A DNA stretch of 64,000 bases from Cyanobacteria bacterium UBA2566 (GTDB lineage Bacteria > Cyanobacteriota > Cyanobacteriia > Cyanobacteriales > Desertifilaceae). The notes beneath the pieces were generated by a model. The model saw only the letters and a list, made by a program, of their open reading frames with translations. It had not been told where the DNA came from and ran no database searches. Shown here piece after piece: positions 52,773-60,449 of this stretch. Each line of letters opens with the position of its first letter. The first letter of the stretch is position 1. The position numbers were made by a program, and so were the translations under genes. The stretch spans positions 10,350-74,349 of the forward strand of contig DDLS01000119.1 in NCBI GenBank assembly GCA_002340255.1, written 5' to 3'.

Positions 52773-53581
52773 GCCAGGATTTGTTTGTGGAGTCGAAGGG
52801 GGAAGGGTTCCCGATATTGTGTTTACATGGCCATCCAGGTACAGGTGGCTCCCTCTCCGTATTTACCGATCGCCTCTCTCAAAGGTTTTGGACGTTGGCC
52901 CCAGATTTGCGCGGTTATGGTCGTTCCCAGGTACGAAAAGAGTTTGAGTTAACCGATCATTTGGCCGATCTTGAGGCGCTTCTAGGACGGTTGGGAATTG
53001 ACTCATTTTTGCTCTTGGGATGGTCTTTGGGGGGTATTTTGGCCCTGGAGTTGGCTTTGAGACATCCGCAACGGGTGAAGGGGCTAATTCTGATTGCTAC
53101 AGCAGCTCGACCCCGTGGGAATCATCCTCCAGTCAATTGGAAGGATTATCTGTATACGGGGATAGCAGCACTGTTGAATGGGATCAAGCCAGGATGGGAG
53201 TGGAATATTGAGCAGTTTGGGAGGCGATCGCTCTTTCGCACCTTAATCCGACAACATACCCCCCAAGCCTATCGCTATTTAGCTCAGGAGGGCACAAGAG
53301 CCTATCTCTCGACTTCTCGGGCTGCCCATCAAGCCTTGAATCGGGCCCTGAGAAAGCGCTACGATCGCCGAGATGCTCTTGTTCAGATTAAGTGCCCAGC
53401 TTTAGTTTTAGCTGGGTCACATGATTGTCATATTACAGCCGATTCCAGTTGGGAAACCGCACAAGCTCTATCCAAGAGTCAATGGCACTGTTATCCACAA
53501 ACTGCCCATTTGTTCCCTTGGGAAGTCCCTAACCTGGTTTTAGCCGATATTGACCATTGGCTAGACTCTCAGGCCTGGTAA
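52769..53581 (+). CDS. Alpha/beta hydrolase
   Basis: The 270-residue alpha/beta-fold hydrolase has the oxyanion-side HGHPGTGGS, the nucleophile elbow GWSLGGILALE (Ser86), and a C-terminal His in QTAHLFPWEVP with the Asp in HDCHITADSSWE just before. A substrate cannot be named. It overlaps the preceding nitrate-reductase-associated gene by four bases, so the two are co-translated. A heptamer-like CCTATTCCCTATAATTCCC follows the stop. Confidence 0.9.
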   Translation: MSQDLFVESKGEGFPILCLHGHPGTGGSLSVFTDRLSQRFWTLAPDLRGYGRSQVRKEFELTDHLADLEALLGRLGIDSFLLLGWSLGGILALELALRHPQRVKGLILIATAARPRGNHPPVNWKDYLYTGIAALLNGIKPGWEWNIEQFGRRSLFRTLIRQHTPQAYRYLAQEGTRAYLSTSRAAHQALNRALRKRYDRRDALVQIKCPALVLAGSHDCHITADSSWETAQALSKSQWHCYPQTAHLFPWEVPNLVLADIDHWLDSQAW

Positions 53582-53614
53582 TGGGTAATGGGTAATTTTG
53601 AAACCCGGCTTTCC

Positions 53615-53902
53615 CTATTCCCTATAATTCCCTATGGCCTCCTGCCGATTACCGATTTCCCCCAAGTCTCCAGAAATAGTAAGGGCTTCAGGCTTACACT
53701 GTTTAATCAGGGTACTGATGCCTTCAGCAGCTTCAGCTTTGAGATCCTCTTCATAACCGTGTTGGACTTCTTCCGCTTCTTCTATGCTCTGAAAGGGGCC
53801 AAAGTAGTAAGTACAAGAGGGGGTTTGGGTTTTGATTTCAATCCAGTAGGCGAAACCAAGGAAGTTTTGGGTATTCACTAACAAATCTTGGACGTTATTC
53901 AT
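53615..53902 (-). CDS. DUF1816 family protein
   Basis: The 95 residues contain the DUF1816 features FAYWIEIKTQTPSCTYYFGP and SIEEAEEVQHGYEEDLKAE followed by LIKQCKPEALTISGD. The family is small, cyanobacterial and uncharacterised; related sequences occur as linkers near phycobilisome proteins, but nothing here shows such a role. The C-terminal end GNRQEAIGNYRE reads through heptamer repeat DNA. The gene ends the minus-strand run carA, STAS, mrnC, rlmB, DUF1816. Confidence 0.85.
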   Translation of the reverse strand: MNNVQDLLVNTQNFLGFAYWIEIKTQTPSCTYYFGPFQSIEEAEEVQHGYEEDLKAEAAEGISTLIKQCKPEALTISGDLGEIGNRQEAIGNYRE

Positions 53903-53987
53903 TGACTAGCCTGCCTATTGACTTTGCCGATGGACAATAAAGTTGAGCGGACGATATTGAGCGATGGTCATATTTCTTTACATTTTG

Positions 53988-55016
53988 TTATACATGGTTC
54001 AATTTATTTTGGCAATTGCTCTGACCAGAAATATCCAAAGGGGTAGTCCACCGTTGCCGGTAGATTTCATAAAGGCTCATTCCAGCAGCAACAGAAGCAT
54101 TGAGGCTGGGGGTATTACCTGGGAGAGGGATAGAAATGAGAAAATCACAATGGCGCTGGGTTAGTAAATTTAGCCCACTGCCTTCTGAACCAATGACGAG
54201 GGCGATCGCCCCAGAAAAGTTAACTTTAGGGAGAGCTTCTCCTGATTCAGCAACAGTTCCATAAATCCAAAATCCAGATGCCTTCAATTCTTCCAAGGCC
54301 CTAGCTAGATTGACAACCCTAGAAACCAGGAAAGATTCTAAAGATCCGGCTGCAACTTTAACCACGCTGGAGGTGATCCCCACAGCTCGGCGTTGGGGGA
54401 TCACGAGACCCTGAGATCCCAAGGCTTCAGCCGTGCGAATCATTGCCCCTAGGTTATGGGGATCGGTAATTCCATCAGCAATAACTAAGACCGGATTGGG
54501 GCTTTGTTCTTTGGCTCTGGTAATCAGATCGGATAACTCTATATATTGATAAGGAGCCACCTGAACGGCAACTCCTTGGTGATTTCCCCGCTCTGTAATT
54601 TGGTCGAGTCGGCGATAGTCTACCTCATCAATGACGGTTCCGTTTGCTTTAGCCTGGTTGAGGAGGGTATGAAATCGAGAATCATACCTCATTTTGGCTG
54701 TAATCCAGACACGATTGATATGCCGTTCTCCTTTAAGGACGGCGAGTACTGGATGGAGACCATAGATTAGGTCGGGGTTCGAGTCCTCCACAACTTCTGG
54801 CGATCGCTCTTGGGGTGACTCTTGGGGAGTTTCTACTGCAGACGGGCGATGCTTGAGTACAGGTTTGGGTTTGCCTTTGAGTTGAGGACGTGAAAAACGT
54901 CTCCCCTCGGATTTCCGTTGAGGACGGGGTTTATGGAATGCTGCCATAGGATTAATCGTATCTAAAGGTGTAGTTTGCCCGATCGCTTTTTCGGCTGTCT
55001 GTCGAACAGGACACAT
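53988..55016 (-). CDS. rlmB: 23S rRNA (guanosine-2'-O-)-methyltransferase RlmB (TrmH/SpoU family)
   Basis: The 342-residue SPOUT methyltransferase begins with an Arg/Pro/Lys-rich region (residues ~25-75) that is probably disordered, then a substrate-binding domain (YGLHPVLAVLKGERHINRVW), then the trefoil-knot domain with DGITDPHNLGAMIRTAEALG, LVIGSEGSGLNLLTQ and ISIPLPGNTPSLNASVAAG. It 2'-O-methylates G2251 in 23S rRNA by family. The start codon lies six bases after the mrnC stop on the same strand, so the two are likely co-translated; an internal Met at residue 24 is a possible later start. Confidence 0.93.
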   Translation of the reverse strand: MCPVRQTAEKAIGQTTPLDTINPMAAFHKPRPQRKSEGRRFSRPQLKGKPKPVLKHRPSAVETPQESPQERSPEVVEDSNPDLIYGLHPVLAVLKGERHINRVWITAKMRYDSRFHTLLNQAKANGTVIDEVDYRRLDQITERGNHQGVAVQVAPYQYIELSDLITRAKEQSPNPVLVIADGITDPHNLGAMIRTAEALGSQGLVIPQRRAVGITSSVVKVAAGSLESFLVSRVVNLARALEELKASGFWIYGTVAESGEALPKVNFSGAIALVIGSEGSGLNLLTQRHCDFLISIPLPGNTPSLNASVAAGMSLYEIYRQRWTTPLDISGQSNCQNKLNHV

Positions 55017-55022
55017 TTTTAG

Positions 55023-55439
55023 TTATTCATCAAGATTAAGCATCCCCAATAACTGATGCAATCGAGAGGGGTCGCTTAAATAGAGATAACCAATGAGGGT
55101 TTCTAAGCTAGTCGCTTGTTGATAAATTTGGGGGTCTAAGCGTCGGGGGGAACGATGGACACTATTGCGACCCCGCCTAACCATATCTAACTCTTCTGGA
55201 CTTAAGTAGGGAATTAGGGTTTGTAGATATTGAGCTTGCTGTTCAGCGCGAACCTGTTGGACAACCGCTTGATGATAGAGTGGCGATTTCTTGGGAGGCA
55301 TTAGATAATAAGTCCGCATGTACAACTCATATACAGCATCCCCCACATAGGCTAAAGCCGCTGGCGATAATCGTTGCAAGTCGATAGGATCGGGAACTAT
55401 CGATCGCGGGTCGAGTACCACTAAGTGCCTCCACCACAA
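55023..55439 (-). CDS. mrnC: Mini-ribonuclease III
   Basis: The 138-residue protein is Mini-III, an RNase III catalytic domain without the dsRNA-binding domain, which matures 23S rRNA. It has LSPAALAYVGDAVYELYMRT, with the RNase III signature acidic residues, and RRGRNSVHRSPRR. Its gene precedes rlmB by six bases, which links two rRNA maturation genes. The first codon is TTG at 55439; GTG 55421 is an alternative start. No strong ribosome site separates the options. Confidence 0.92.
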   Translation of the reverse strand: MWWRHLVVLDPRSIVPDPIDLQRLSPAALAYVGDAVYELYMRTYYLMPPKKSPLYHQAVVQQVRAEQQAQYLQTLIPYLSPEELDMVRRGRNSVHRSPRRLDPQIYQQATSLETLIGYLYLSDPSRLHQLLGMLNLDE

Positions 55440-55450
55440 TTAAAATAGGA

Positions 55451-55478
55451 AGCTATCCAGTAAAAGGACTGGATAGCT
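55451..55478. terminator. Inverted repeat between STAS gene and mrnC
   Basis: AGCTATCCAGT (55451-55461) and ACTGGATAGCT (55468-55478) form a perfect 11-bp stem with a 6-base loop. On the minus strand the stem is followed by TCCTATTTTAATT, a modest T-run, so it may terminate or attenuate the STAS transcript 22 bases after its stop codon, just before mrnC. Confidence 0.6.
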
Positions 55479-55500
55479 CGGTTAAGACCTATCCTGGTCA

Positions 55501-55869
55501 TCAGTTCTTCGTATTTTCAAGGGCTTGGTCAATCGTGTCACACACCGATAGGAACTTTTCTAGTCGAACCAGTTTTACAGTTTGCAATACCCGAGCATTG
55601 GCAACCACTTGTAGACTTCCTTCTTCAGTCTGAGCTTTTTTCACCAATTGGACTAAAGCTCCTAACCCAGAACTATCCACAAAATCAATCTTAGACAGGT
55701 CTAGGATAATGTGCTTTGGCCCTTCATCAATACATTTACCGATGGCCTTACGAAATGCGGGTTCAGAAAATGCATCTAATAAACCCGTGAGGCGAAAAAT
55801 TTGTGCATTACCGCTGACGCTGCGTGTGCCTCTTAAACTAACAGTCAGGGTGAGTGGTTCAGCCTTAAT
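55501..55869 (-). CDS. STAS-domain anti-sigma factor antagonist, probable ATT start
   Basis: This 122-residue gene is easily missed: no ATG, GTG or TTG is available in frame before it, and a TGA closes the frame upstream. AAAGGAGG lies at the ideal five-base spacing before an ATT at 55867-55869, so translation probably starts there. The product has the STAS fold with the phospho-Ser loop FVDSSGLGALV (Ser66/Ser67) and IILDLSKIDF before it; the end reads FLSVCDTIDQALENTKN. STAS proteins switch partner sigma-regulation or signalling by Ser phosphorylation. It lies between carA and mrnC on the minus strand. Confidence 0.85.
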   Translation of the reverse strand: MKAEPLTLTVSLRGTRSVSGNAQIFRLTGLLDAFSEPAFRKAIGKCIDEGPKHIILDLSKIDFVDSSGLGALVQLVKKAQTEEGSLQVVANARVLQTVKLVRLEKFLSVCDTIDQALENTKN

Positions 55870-56004
55870 TCTACCCTCCTTTGATTTCAGATCAAATCAA
55901 CAAATTTTTAGGGGTAAACCCCATGAAAGGACTATTCAAGATTGGACAGTCGGAGATCTAGATTAACATTTCTGATGTCCCTTATGCCATAGTTTCCAGG
56001 GAAC

Positions 56005-57156
56005 TTAGGCCGCGCGGTAATTTTCCATGGCCTGAATAAAGTTTTCAAACAGATAATCAGCATCATGGGGGCCAGGACTTGCTTCTGGGTGATACTGAAC
56101 CGAGAAGATTGGCAGTTCTTTATGGCGCAGTCCGGCAATGGTTTTGTCGTTTAAGTTCAGATGGGTGACTTCTACTTGGGGATCGAGAGATTCCCCACTA
56201 ATGGCAAATCCATGGTTTTGACTGGTAATCTCCACTTTTTGCGATAGTCCAGCGGGTTGATTGAGACCTCGATGACCAAATTTGAGTTTATAGGTTTGCG
56301 CTCCCAGGGAGAGTCCCAGAATTTGGTGACCCATACAAATGCCAAACATGGGTTTTCCAGCCGTGAGTAGCTGTTTGGCCGTTTCAACGCCTTCAGTCAC
56401 CGCAGAAGGGTCTCCTGGCCCATTGGACAAGAAGATACCATCGGGGTTATGGCGAAGGATTTCTTCAGAGGGAGTATTAGCCGGAACCACAATGACACGG
56501 CAACCATAGCTGGCTAACCGACGCAAGATATTCCGTTTGACTCCAAAATCGATCGCCACTACGGTATATTTTTGTGTATTATCTTTAATGCCTTCGGGGT
56601 TGAATTCCCAGAGATCTGGCGTGGGGTCTGACCATTCGTAGGTGGAAGCGGTGGTCACTTCACGAACTAGGTTCAGTCCGTTCATGTTGGGGGCTTGTTT
56701 GACTTTTTCAAGCAGTTGGTTCCGATCGAGAATTTCGGTGGAGATGCCCCCATTCATGGCTCCAAAGCCCCGGAGCTTGCGGGTTAGGGAACGGGTGTCG
56801 ATACCGTAAATACCGATAATATTATGTTGTTTAAGATAGTCGGGTAGGGATTCCGTAGAGCGCCAATTACTGGGCAGGCTGCAAATGTTGCGAGCGATCG
56901 CCCCTTTGACGTAGGGGCGATCGGATTCTTCGTCATCTAAGTTAACCCCAGTGTTGCCCAATTCTGGATAAGTAAATGTTACAATTTGGCCACAGTAACT
57001 GGGATCGGTGAGGACTTCTTGATAGCCTGTCATTCCCGTATTGAACACAACTTCTCCGAGGGTGGTTCCAGTTGCACCGAAAGACCAACCGCGATAGGCT
57101 GTGCCATCAGCAAGGACGAGGAGGGCGGGTTGAGCATCTTTGAGTGGCATAGGCAT
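56005..57156 (-). CDS. carA: Carbamoyl-phosphate synthase small subunit
   Basis: The 383-residue glutaminase subunit of carbamoyl-phosphate synthetase supplies ammonia to CarB for arginine and pyrimidine synthesis. The N-terminal domain has GWSFGATGTTLGEVVFNTG; the class I amidotransferase domain has the nucleophile Cys274 in GICMGHQILGLS and the His/Glu pair in QYHPEASPGPHD. I start at ATG 57156; a TTG precedes it and a second ATG (57150) is possible. No carB is near. The next gene on the strand is the STAS protein, 135 bases downstream. Confidence 0.96.
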   Translation of the reverse strand: MPMPLKDAQPALLVLADGTAYRGWSFGATGTTLGEVVFNTGMTGYQEVLTDPSYCGQIVTFTYPELGNTGVNLDDEESDRPYVKGAIARNICSLPSNWRSTESLPDYLKQHNIIGIYGIDTRSLTRKLRGFGAMNGGISTEILDRNQLLEKVKQAPNMNGLNLVREVTTASTYEWSDPTPDLWEFNPEGIKDNTQKYTVVAIDFGVKRNILRRLASYGCRVIVVPANTPSEEILRHNPDGIFLSNGPGDPSAVTEGVETAKQLLTAGKPMFGICMGHQILGLSLGAQTYKLKFGHRGLNQPAGLSQKVEITSQNHGFAISGESLDPQVEVTHLNLNDKTIAGLRHKELPIFSVQYHPEASPGPHDADYLFENFIQAMENYRAA

Positions 57157-57232
57157 CAAGCAGGATTAAGAACGCTGGTTATTATCGCACAGGGGAAAAG
57201 GAAGCTATGGTTTTTTTAGATTGTTTTTGCCA

Positions 57233-58102
57233 ATGAATACTCAGATCGGGTTAGAACCGGTGAAAGGCTTAATTGTATTAGGAATGGCAGTCGGGATCGT
57301 AGCCTGTGGGCGATCGCCCGTTGAGGGGTCCGATCCGCCAACCCCAGAAGTCCCCCAGGCGATTGTCTCCCCTTCCCCTTCTCCCTCGGCAGCCCCCTCT
57401 CCAGTTGTCCAAGATCAAAAAACCCTACAACGAGCCTTAGATAAAGCCTATGGTGCAGCCAGTATCGCCCAGTCTGCGGCATCTCCAGGGGATTGGCAGT
57501 TAGTGACACGGCAATGGCAACAGGTGATCGCGCTTCTCCAACACATCTCACCCCAAAGTCCCCACTATGCCCTAGCTCAACAAAAAATCAATGAATATCA
57601 GAAAAACCTGACTTACGCTCAAAACCAAAGTCAAAACGCTTCCCCAGCGCCTGCTCCCACCCCCCAAATTATTGCGGTTAAACCTGTCACCCCCGTTCAA
57701 CCGGTTCGACGCAGACCCTATTCTGCTCAACCGGGCAGCATTCAAACTCCCATTAAGCGCCGAGAGGGAGGAACACCAGTGATTGATGTGGTGTTTAATC
57801 AGACCCAAAGCTTTGAAATGATCGTTGATACGGGAGCAACAGGAGTAGTGATTACCCAAAAGATGGCCCAATCCCTGAATATTCCTCTCATCGGGTCTGC
57901 AAAAATGGATACTGCGAGTGCCAAAGGAGTTACAGTCCCCATTGGTTTGGTCGAATCTATTGCCGTTAAAAGTTTAGTTGTGCAGAATTTACCCGTGGTT
58001 ATTGCCGGTTCCCAGTTGGACATTGGCTTACTCGGCCATGACTTTTTTGGCGATTATGACCTGATTATCCGCCAAGACCAGATTGTCTTTCAACCGAGGT
58101 AA
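57233..58102 (+). CDS. Retropepsin-like aspartic protease lipoprotein
   Basis: The 289-residue protein (ATG 57233, MNTQIGLEPVKG) starts with a lipoprotein signal whose lipobox is IVAC with Cys25. A Pro/Ser-rich linker and a helical repeat-like region (DKAYGAASIAQSAASPGDWQ) follow, then a Pro-rich part. The C-terminal ~115 residues are a retroviral-type aspartic protease domain with the single active-site motif VDTGATGVV (Asp199). Retropepsins act as dimers. Export to the periplasm or outer membrane is predicted. It stands alone, facing the GTPase gene. Confidence 0.9.
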   Translation: MNTQIGLEPVKGLIVLGMAVGIVACGRSPVEGSDPPTPEVPQAIVSPSPSPSAAPSPVVQDQKTLQRALDKAYGAASIAQSAASPGDWQLVTRQWQQVIALLQHISPQSPHYALAQQKINEYQKNLTYAQNQSQNASPAPAPTPQIIAVKPVTPVQPVRRRPYSAQPGSIQTPIKRREGGTPVIDVVFNQTQSFEMIVDTGATGVVITQKMAQSLNIPLIGSAKMDTASAKGVTVPIGLVESIAVKSLVVQNLPVVIAGSQLDIGLLGHDFFGDYDLIIRQDQIVFQPR

Positions 58103-58119
58103 TTAACGATTATTAAGTG

Positions 58120-59529
58120 TTAATGATGTAGTTTTGTCCATAATTCCTCCTTAATCCGATTTAAAATAGAACTCTCATCTAAACCTGATAAAATGCGGCT
58201 AACGACTGCTTTTGGCCCATCCGGGCCCCAAGATGCGTCATTGGCTAAATATTCTTTGGTCACTTGGCCAATGCCATAGGAAGATAGGGCAGAAATGGCT
58301 GCTTGACTGATAGCGACAGATAAATAGGGTGCTAAGGCAACTCCTCCCGTCACGGGAGTCGCTAAACCGAGTAAACCTTTGAGACTACTGAGTCCCAGGT
58401 TGGCGAATAGTTCTCCGGCGCTAATACCTCCCATGGCGATCGCAATTTTTTGGAGTAAATTCAAGGCCCCTTGTTGGGTCATCTGTATACCATAGAGCTT
58501 AGATAAATTCAGGATCATCACCACATCAACGATCGCTGCACTGAGTAAATCGATCGCCGTAACCGGATTTAGGGCGATGGCTAATCCCTTGACCCTCACG
58601 GAATTCCAGATGATTTGATTCCCCTTCCCCTCACGAATTTCCATCTTTCGTTGAACTAACCGCTCATTCACCGTATCGGCGTAGAGCATGGTATTTAACG
58701 CGACTAAAGACTTGCCTTCGCGATCGAGCAATTCCAAAATCTTCAGTTTCAAATCCTCCACTTGCGGTTCTCCCCGCACCAGTTTCACCCCCAAACTGCC
58801 ATCCGGCTGTAGTACCCCTTCCGGAACCAACGGACAAGCAGCCGCCATCACAATTTCCTCTGGGGACAACAACTCCTTTACCCGTTCGTCGCGAATTTTT
58901 TCATAAATCATCATCCGGTCAGTATCCGGATATTGATCGATCTTATTAAACACCAGCAAAATCGGCTTACTCTCGGCTCGCAAGAGAGACAAAGCTTCGT
59001 ATTCTACCTGGGTCATATCCCCAGCAATCACGAATAAAATTAAGTCTGACTGCTTCGCCACCTCGCGAGCAAGAGCCGCTCGCTGCTGACCATTGACCTC
59101 ATCAATTCCTGGCGTATCTATGAGCTTAATTTGAGCCTGTCCTTGATGGCCAATGGTCACCCGTACTAACTCTGACTCCTGTTGATCGCAAACTTCCCAG
59201 GACGCTCCATGAATAGCGCGAGTCACTCCATGGATAGGGCCGGTTTCAAACACTCGATCTCCTAACAGTGCATTCAGCACTGAAGATTTACCCCGTCCCA
59301 CCAAACCAAATACGGCAATTTGTACCCGACTTTGTTCTAACTTGTCGAGCATTCCTTGTAAATCTTCAATTTCTGCTTCTAGACCCGACCGTTCTGAATG
59401 GCTCAAATCCAAATTTGAGACCAAGGATTGTAAAGATTCCGTGGCCTGTTTATAGTTTAATTCCGCTTGAATATCGGCGAAGCTAAGAACGGTTTGTTCC
59501 AGTTCTTGCTCAAAATCTGCTGCACTCAT
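58120..59529 (-). CDS. Era-like GTPase with C-terminal DUF697-type region
   Basis: The 469-residue GTPase has an N-terminal helical segment, G1 GLVGRGKSS (Lys81), G3 LIDTPGIDE and G4 NKID, and a C-terminal half with hydrophobic, glycine-rich helices (VVDVVMILNLSKLYGIQMTQ, then VTGGVALAPYLSVAISQAAI) resembling the DUF697 proteins of cyanobacteria. A membrane-linked GTPase role is likely; what it traffics or remodels is not known. The gene is convergent with the retropepsin gene and 18 bases from it. Confidence 0.88.
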   Translation of the reverse strand: MSAADFEQELEQTVLSFADIQAELNYKQATESLQSLVSNLDLSHSERSGLEAEIEDLQGMLDKLEQSRVQIAVFGLVGRGKSSVLNALLGDRVFETGPIHGVTRAIHGASWEVCDQQESELVRVTIGHQGQAQIKLIDTPGIDEVNGQQRAALAREVAKQSDLILFVIAGDMTQVEYEALSLLRAESKPILLVFNKIDQYPDTDRMMIYEKIRDERVKELLSPEEIVMAAACPLVPEGVLQPDGSLGVKLVRGEPQVEDLKLKILELLDREGKSLVALNTMLYADTVNERLVQRKMEIREGKGNQIIWNSVRVKGLAIALNPVTAIDLLSAAIVDVVMILNLSKLYGIQMTQQGALNLLQKIAIAMGGISAGELFANLGLSSLKGLLGLATPVTGGVALAPYLSVAISQAAISALSSYGIGQVTKEYLANDASWGPDGPKAVVSRILSGLDESSILNRIKEELWTKLHH

Positions 59530-59618
59530 GGATCAATTAAAAATAAAAAATTAATTCCCTAAACTCGCCCCTACCAGTTAATTATTTCGGCTACCGCCGA
59601 CCTGAAAATTGTTAATTT

Positions 59619-60188
59619 TTAATCAATCCCCGCATCTTCGTACCATGGATCAAAAGACACCTCTAGCCCTAAACTCTGTAGTGCAAATGTTCCCGAATCT
59701 TGGGTATAAGATTGAAAAGACCACTGCGGTTTTCCATGGCGACGGAAAATATCTCCTCGCTGCTGTTTGGTGTTCACTAGCACATATTCTTCCAACGTCT
59801 CCAAGGTTTGATAATCATTAAATTTATCCCCGCGATCGAATCCTTCTGTACTGGGAGATAACACCTCCACAATTAATTTAGGAAATCGCTTATACACCGA
59901 AGTTTCCCGATCCCTCGGATCGCCAGCAACCATCAAATCGGGATAGTAAAACCGATTCTGTTTTTCTATCTGTGCCTTTAGATCGTTGAAATAGACCTGA
60001 CAATCCGTTCCTCGTACATGATTGCGGAGCAACATATACAAATTACCACCAATAACATTATGACTATCAGTGCTTCCTGACATGGCATACATTTGACCAT
60101 CAATATATTCATGTCTGATGGTATTCTGTTCTTCGATTTCCAGATACTCTTCTGGGCTGATAAAATCGGATTTAGGGCGCGCAACCAT
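59619..60188 (-). CDS. Uma2 family (DUF820) PD-(D/E)XK nuclease-like protein, second copy
   Basis: The 189 residues carry the Uma2 marks EEYLEIEEQNTIRHEYIDGQ, MYAMSGSTDSHNVIGGNLYM, YYPDLMVAGDP (the nuclease Asp) and LIVEVLSPSTEGFDRGDKFN. It is clearly paralogous to the copy at 27797-28366 but not near-identical. It stands alone, about 90 bases from the GTPase start, and its function is unknown. Confidence 0.92.
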   Translation of the reverse strand: MVARPKSDFISPEEYLEIEEQNTIRHEYIDGQMYAMSGSTDSHNVIGGNLYMLLRNHVRGTDCQVYFNDLKAQIEKQNRFYYPDLMVAGDPRDRETSVYKRFPKLIVEVLSPSTEGFDRGDKFNDYQTLETLEEYVLVNTKQQRGDIFRRHGKPQWSFQSYTQDSGTFALQSLGLEVSFDPWYEDAGID

Positions 60189-60296
60189 ACGTTTTTATAG
60201 ATTTTCCATGGCTTGGATGACCTGACTCCATTTTAGACGAACGGATATCTACAGCCCCAAACTAACCAGGAGAAATGGTATTGGGGAACTGCATGA

Positions 60297-60392
60297 GAGC
60301 GCTTTGCGATGTTATGGAGTACGATACCGAATCCCCAAAGTCATGTAGTACAATCCTATTCCCTATTCCCGATTCCTTAGCGCAAAGCGCTA
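60297..60392. repeat. Composite repeat with AGCGC palindromes and reverse heptamers
   Basis: AGCGCTTTGCGAT (60298-60310) is a degraded palindrome half; CCTATTCCCTATTCCC (60356-60371) is a short reverse heptamer array; TAGCGCAAAGCGCTA (60378-60392) is a perfect palindrome. Together they fill most of the 261-base gap before the next gene, with no coding sequence recognised. Confidence 0.75.
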
Positions 60393-60449
60393 GTAAGTGT
60401 ACGCTTGCAGATCGGGCTATCTTTTTGGGCGATCGCCCAATCCCTCAGT

